Assembly: GCA_018433595.1 (NCBI GenBank)
Contig: JAHDQY010000037.1
Span: 1 to 44,137 of the forward strand
DNA: 44,137 bases
Reading direction: 5' to 3'
Source of the DNA: Synergistales bacterium
GTDB taxonomy: Bacteria > Synergistota > Synergistia > Synergistales > Aminithiophilaceae
Both the position numbers and the translations under genes were made by a program. The notes below the pieces were generated by a model. The model searched no databases. It saw nothing but the letters and a program-made list of their open reading frames with translations, and was not told the origin of the DNA. Shown in pieces: positions 40,664-44,137 of the stretch (position 1 is its first letter; each line of letters starts with the position of its first letter).

Positions 40664-41940
40664 GACCGCTCTCCCCTCTGGCCTTCGAGCTCCTCCAGAA
40701 GGCGCAGCCCGACGCGGCGCAGCTCTTCGGCCAGGGCTTCATCGTCGAGGGAGGGGCGGGGAAGCTCCGCCCAGGGATGGCGGTCGCATAGGGCCTCCAG
40801 ACGCCGCCGGGCCTCATCGAGAAGGCGGCGCCCGACCCTGCTTCCGTCATCGTCGAGAGCCAGAAGCTTCCGGGCCAGCAGGCCCGGCGGGTCAACCCCC
40901 TCGGCGAGGCGCGTCAGCGCCTTCACCGGACGTGTCATCACCCGGAGGGATTCGACGAAATAGGCCGTCTTCCCCTCGCCTTCGAAAAGGACCGCCCCCT
41001 CTTCTCCCAGAAACCGGCCTGCCGCCGAGCCGAGGGAGGTCCTTCCCGTCAGGGCAAGGCGGAGCCCCACCGCCTCGGGAACGCGAAGCGATCGGGCGAT
41101 GAGCCCGTCAAGCCGGCGAAGCTCCGCCAGAAGGCGGCCCTGAGCCTCCACCGCGTCGGCGATCTCCGAGAGGTCGACGTCGAGACGCTCCCAGCGCATC
41201 GGGGCCAGAAGCCACTGTTCGACCGCGGCGATCCGTCCTCCGTCGATGGTGATCAGCCAGGGGCCGCGAGGACCCGGCTCACCGGCGTCGAGGCCACAGA
41301 GAGAGCCCAGGTAGCCCAGAGGGCGGGGAACCCTGAGGGCGTCAGGGCGGTGGACATGTCCCAGAAGCCAGCCGTCGAGGCCGCTTCTTTCCAGCTCCGC
41401 CGGCGCCGTCGGGGCGTAGGGGCTGTCGCCTCCGCCTCCGCCTCCGTCGACATCGGCGTGGAGCAGCCCCAGGGCCGGGACCTCATCGACGGGGAAGACC
41501 GCCCCCGCCAGAGGGCTCCGTCGAAAGCCCCCCGAGGGCATCGACCAGCCCCAGAGCCTCACCCTCTCGCCCCCGCCTTCCAGGAGAATCGGCTCCCATC
41601 GCCCGCCGGCGCCGAGGAGGCGAAAGGCACCGATCTCCGAGGCCAGCCGGGGAAGGACCCGTCCGTCGTGATTCCCGGCGACGGCGACGACGGCGACTCC
41701 CGCACCGGCAAGGCGTGCGACGCCCCGCGAGAGATGGCGGTAGGCCTCGAAAAAATCGTCCTCCCTCTCGACGACGTCGCCGGCCAGGGCAAGGGCGTCG
41801 ACGTCGGCCTCGACGGCCGCCTCGACGGTCCGCTCCCAAGCCGCCGCCGGCCCGAGACGTGACGGATCGAGGCCCGACGGCAGGGGAGAGGGCCTTCGTC
41901 CCAGATGAATGTCTCCCAGGGCGAGCATTCTAAAAGCCAT
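40660..41940 (-). CDS. SbcD/YhaO-like metallophosphoesterase (DNA nuclease subunit)
   Basis: A 426-residue Mre11/SbcD-type enzyme. Phosphoesterase motifs are complete: GDIHLG (Asp10, His12), GDVVEREDD, GNHDGR, LLHADVD and GHVHRPD. The SbcD-like C-terminal half carries a cap or ATPase-binding region (residues about 260-426, Leu/Arg-rich helices). It is the first gene of the operon and overlaps the ATPase gene by four bases, so a stable complex is expected. The motif IV sequence LLHADVDGGGGGGDSPYAP contains a run of six Gly that is unusual at this position and may form a flexible loop. Chromosomal repair versus a defence role cannot be separated from sequence. Confidence 0.88.
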   Translation of the reverse strand: MAFRMLALGDIHLGRRPSPLPSGLDPSRLGPAAAWERTVEAAVEADVDALALAGDVVEREDDFFEAYRHLSRGVARLAGAGVAVVAVAGNHDGRVLPRLASEIGAFRLLGAGGRWEPILLEGGGERVRLWGWSMPSGGFRRSPLAGAVFPVDEVPALGLLHADVDGGGGGGDSPYAPTAPAELERSGLDGWLLGHVHRPDALRVPRPLGYLGSLCGLDAGEPGPRGPWLITIDGGRIAAVEQWLLAPMRWERLDVDLSEIADAVEAQGRLLAELRRLDGLIARSLRVPEAVGLRLALTGRTSLGSAAGRFLGEEGAVLFEGEGKTAYFVESLRVMTRPVKALTRLAEGVDPPGLLARKLLALDDDGSRVGRRLLDEARRRLEALCDRHPWAELPRPSLDDEALAEELRRVGLRLLEELEGQRGERS

Positions 41941-42303
41941 GACGACCTCCCTCCGCCTCGCCCCAGGCGCCGAGTCGATCTCTTCAGGTTGTCTGTGTCA
42001 TCGGCGCCTGTCGAAGCGATCAACGTCATCTTAACCGATCGGACCTTCTTCCCCAAGAAGGGCTGCCCCCATCCGCGAAAGAGAAGAGAATCGAAATGCT
42101 GGCATCGCAAAATAAGAATCGATGAATTTTAATGATAGGTCAATTCAAATTCTTTCAATTTACCATGGAATTCTCCTCCGCCGGGAACGTATGATGAAAC
42201 CCTCTTCAAAAGTCCGCCGGAAACTGTCGCGAGACCTCCTTCAGCCGAGGCGGGCGCCGCGGAGAGCCATCTTCGAGAGATCGTCGAAAACGGAGGGTTC
42301 ATC
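41941..42303. other. intergenic region upstream of the chemoreceptor
   Basis: No gene seen. An AT-rich island (about 42110-42165) probably holds promoters for the chemoreceptor and/or the divergent nuclease operon, but I cannot fix hexamers with confidence. Two copies of TCCGCCGG followed by (G/A)AAC lie about 36 bases apart (near 42178 and 42214), each followed by GA-ACC-CTTCA-like sequence, so a short imperfect direct repeat is present in the leader. No known riboswitch consensus was recognised. GGAGG at 42293-42297 serves the ATG at 42304. Confidence 0.45.
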
Positions 42304-44137
42304 ATGTCAGGCAACCTGAAACTGCGCACGAAAATGCTTCTTTCCATCCTCACCGTGGCGGCCATCACCTTCGCCTCGGCCCTGGGCTACCTCTCCTTCA
42401 AGGCGCGGCATCTCCTCACCGAGGCGATCCACCGCGAGTCCCGGGAGATCGCCCTTCACCACGCCGCCTCGGCCCGAGCGGAGATCGACGTCGCCGCCGA
42501 CGCCGCCCACCATCTGGCTGCCGCCTTCGCCGCGCTGCACGAGGAAGGCGGCGCCGACCGAGCCGTCTTCGACAGCCTGCTCCGGCGCATCCTCGAAGAG
42601 AACCCCCGGTTCTTCGGCGCCTTCACCGTCTGGGAGCCCGACGCCCTCGACGGCAGGGACGCCCTCTACCGCAACGCACCCGGCCACGACGGGACCGGCC
42701 GCTACGTCCCCTGGTTCAACCGGAGCGGAGGGGCCATCGCGGTCGAAGCCTGCACCGGCTATGACGATCCCCAACAGGGGGACTTCTATCTGGGGACGAA
42801 AAAGACCGGAAAGGCCCGCCTCCTGGATCCGGCGACCTGGGAAGTCGGCGGCAGGTCGGTGATGATCGCCGAATACATCGTCCCCATCCTCTCGAAGGGA
42901 CGGTTTCTGGGCGTCGTCGGCATCGATTTGAGCCTCGACTCCTTCCAGGAGAGCATCGGAGCCGTCAGGCCCTTCGAGAGCGGCTTCCTCGCCCTTCTCT
43001 CAGCCAACGCCGCCTACGTGGCCTATCCCGACGCCTCACGGCTCGGCAAAACCTACTTTCATGAGGACAAGGCCGTAGAGAAGGAGATCATCGACCATGT
43101 CACGGCGGGCAGGCCTATGACCTTCAGTGCCTTCTCCCCGGCCCTGAAGACCGACGTGCTCACCCAGATCGTCCCCTTCGCTCCAGGCAAAACGGATCGG
43201 GCCTGGTCGCTCATGGTGGCCATCCCCATGGAGCAGGCCCTGGCCGGCGTCCGGGCGATCAACATCGCCGGCGCCGCCGCCGGCATCGCCGCCATGATTC
43301 TTCTCTCCTTCGTCGTCTTCCTTCTGACCCGGGCCATCGTCAGGCCCCTTCAGACCGTCGTCGCCCTGGCCGAGAGGGCCCGCGGCGGCGACCTCACCAT
43401 AAGCCGTGACGATTTCTCCATCACCGCCCACGACGAGCTGGGACAGATGGCCGACGCCCTGGCCCAGATGATCGCCACCCAGCGGGAGACTCTTTCCGTC
43501 ATCCTCGGCGAGGCCGAGAAAAACGGCAGGCTCGCCGAATCGCTGGCGGCCCTGGCGGAAGAGTCCAATGCCTCGACGATGGAGATCAAGCACGTCGTCG
43601 ATCAGGTGGCCAATCTGGCCGAATCGAACGCCGCAGCCCTTGAGGAGACGAACGCCTCCATCGAAGAGGTGGCCTCGTCGGCCACGAGCTCCGCCCAGTC
43701 GTCGACGGCAGGGGCCGAGGCCTCCCAGGAAACCCGCAAGGCCACGGAGGAGGCCGTCTTTGTTTTCGATTCCGTCATCGCCGACGTCGCCGACGTGGGA
43801 CAGCTCAGCGGCGCCTCCCAGAAGAGCATGGAAGAGCTGACCCAGGCCGTTACGGCTATCGCGGGCTTCGTAACGACCATCTCCGCCATCGCCGACCAGA
43901 CGAACCTGCTGGCCCTCAACGCCGCCATCGAGGCCGCCCGGGCCGGAGAGCAGGGGCGCGGGTTCGCCGTCGTCGCCGAAGAGGTCCGCAAGCTGGCCGA
44001 GGAGTCGAACCAGGCGGCCCGCCAGGTCGACGGACTCATCGAATCCCTCAAGCGCAGCGCCGACGTCTCTTCGGCCGGAGCCCGCCAGGCCGGGGAGAAA
44101 TTGGCGGCGACGGAGCAGAAGGCCCTGGAGGCCCAGC
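42304..44137 (+). CDS. methyl-accepting chemotaxis protein (partial, runs off the window)
   Basis: 611 codons are visible from the ATG at 42304 (GGAGG seven bases upstream). TM1 lies at about 10-28. The periplasmic sensor (about 30-315) is of the double-Cache type: [26 protein letters not shown] and [10 protein letters not shown], then a second lobe with [11 protein letters not shown] and [15 protein letters not shown]2 is at about 318-345 and is followed by a HAMP domain ([23 protein letters not shown]). The cytoplasmic coiled coil contains the signalling tip [39 protein letters not shown]. Double-Cache sensors with this WEP/RYVPW pattern often bind amino acids, which would suit an amino-acid fermenter. 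The receptor's C-terminus is beyond the edge. Confidence 0.95.
   Translation, partial: MSGNLKLRTKMLLSILTVAAITFASALGYLSFKARHLLTEAIHRESREIALHHAASARAEIDVAADAAHHLAAAFAALHEEGGADRAVFDSLLRRILEENPRFFGAFTVWEPDALDGRDALYRNAPGHDGTGRYVPWFNRSGGAIAVEACTGYDDPQQGDFYLGTKKTGKARLLDPATWEVGGRSVMIAEYIVPILSKGRFLGVVGIDLSLDSFQESIGAVRPFESGFLALLSANAAYVAYPDASRLGKTYFHEDKAVEKEIIDHVTAGRPMTFSAFSPALKTDVLTQIVPFAPGKTDRAWSLMVAIPMEQALAGVRAINIAGAAAGIAAMILLSFVVFLLTRAIVRPLQTVVALAERARGGDLTISRDDFSITAHDELGQMADALAQMIATQRETLSVILGEAEKNGRLAESLAALAEESNASTMEIKHVVDQVANLAESNAAALEETNASIEEVASSATSSAQSSTAGAEASQETRKATEEAVFVFDSVIADVADVGQLSGASQKSMEELTQAVTAIAGFVTTISAIADQTNLLALNAAIEAARAGEQGRGFAVVAEEVRKLAEESNQAARQVDGLIESLKRSADVSSAGARQAGEKLAATEQKALEAQ

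Noticed and set aside
37199-40963. A 1254-codon plus-strand frame opposite the SbcC-like ATPase
   Set aside because: The minus strand has intact Walker A, signature and Walker B motifs; the plus translation is Pro/Leu/Gly-rich with no motif.
42165-42303. Possible c-di-GMP riboswitch before the chemoreceptor
   Set aside because: Chemoreceptor leaders sometimes carry one, but neither the conserved GEMM-I core nor a clear aptamer fold could be recognised in this stretch.

Overview
The window reads as a piece of a high-GC, diderm, probably anaerobic chromosome, most likely from the phylum Synergistota. The best evidence is two secreted proteins (ending at 13767 and 16970 on the minus strand) that finish in a Gly-Gly-Cys motif, one hydrophobic helix and an Arg-rich end, the pattern of the Synerg-CTERM sorting tag. 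Gene content fits: paired ferredoxin-MinD ATPases, several M20 amidohydrolases, a TRAP permease remnant, and BMP-type and FecCD-type importers. Coding density is high, 4-base overlaps are common, and GTG or TTG starts preceded by good Shine-Dalgarno sites are frequent, so several starts below are trimmed from the longest reading frame. I see no rRNA, tRNA, CRISPR array or intact insertion sequence.

Layout. 1-1767: end of an unidentified gene and two ferredoxin-containing MinD-type ATPases. 1968-2741: an orphan amino-acid-type binding protein, separated by a perfect 22-bp inverted-repeat terminator from a convergent Mrp/NBP35 Fe-S carrier gene. 3844-6762: a complete FecCD-type metal-chelate importer, divergent from mrp across a promoter carrying a Fur-like palindrome. 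6878-8853: a radical SAM enzyme coupled to a HypE/PurM-like protein. 8866-13655 (minus): HisD-family dehydrogenase, a GAF-like protein and a secreted serine hydrolase. 13767-18352 (minus): an envelope region with a CsgG-like protein, a second secreted protein and two Synerg-CTERM proteins. 18458-20178: an intact M20 amidohydrolase next to the decayed 3' ends of a TRAP permease and of a second copy of the same amidohydrolase. 20349-26655: a methyltransferase, an RND efflux permease and adaptor, an internally shortened methyltransferase and a MarR regulator. 26818-36589: a nucleoside uptake and breakdown locus. 36613-41940: an operon of SbcD-like phosphoesterase, SbcC/YhaN-like ATPase and NYN/PIN-like nuclease. 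42304-end: a chemoreceptor cut by the window edge.

How the genes work together. The nucleoside locus is the clearest pathway: a BMP-type ABC importer brings nucleosides in, a nucleoside hydrolase splits them to base and ribose, and a divergent ribokinase phosphorylates the ribose. A LacI-type regulator is encoded first, behind a TTGACA promoter whose -10 abuts a tandem 12-bp operator. An M20 deacylase and a PF07090-type protein at the operon's end have no assigned role. A MarR regulator appears to control itself, the short methyltransferase and the RND pump through four copies of a 15-bp motif, GTTTAG-N3-CTATAC or close to it, placed upstream of all three units.

The strongest candidates for something undescribed are the three-gene nuclease/ATPase operon (36613-41940), whose ATPase carries an extra C-terminal region of about 240 residues, and the CsgG-like/Synerg-CTERM envelope cluster (13767-18352).
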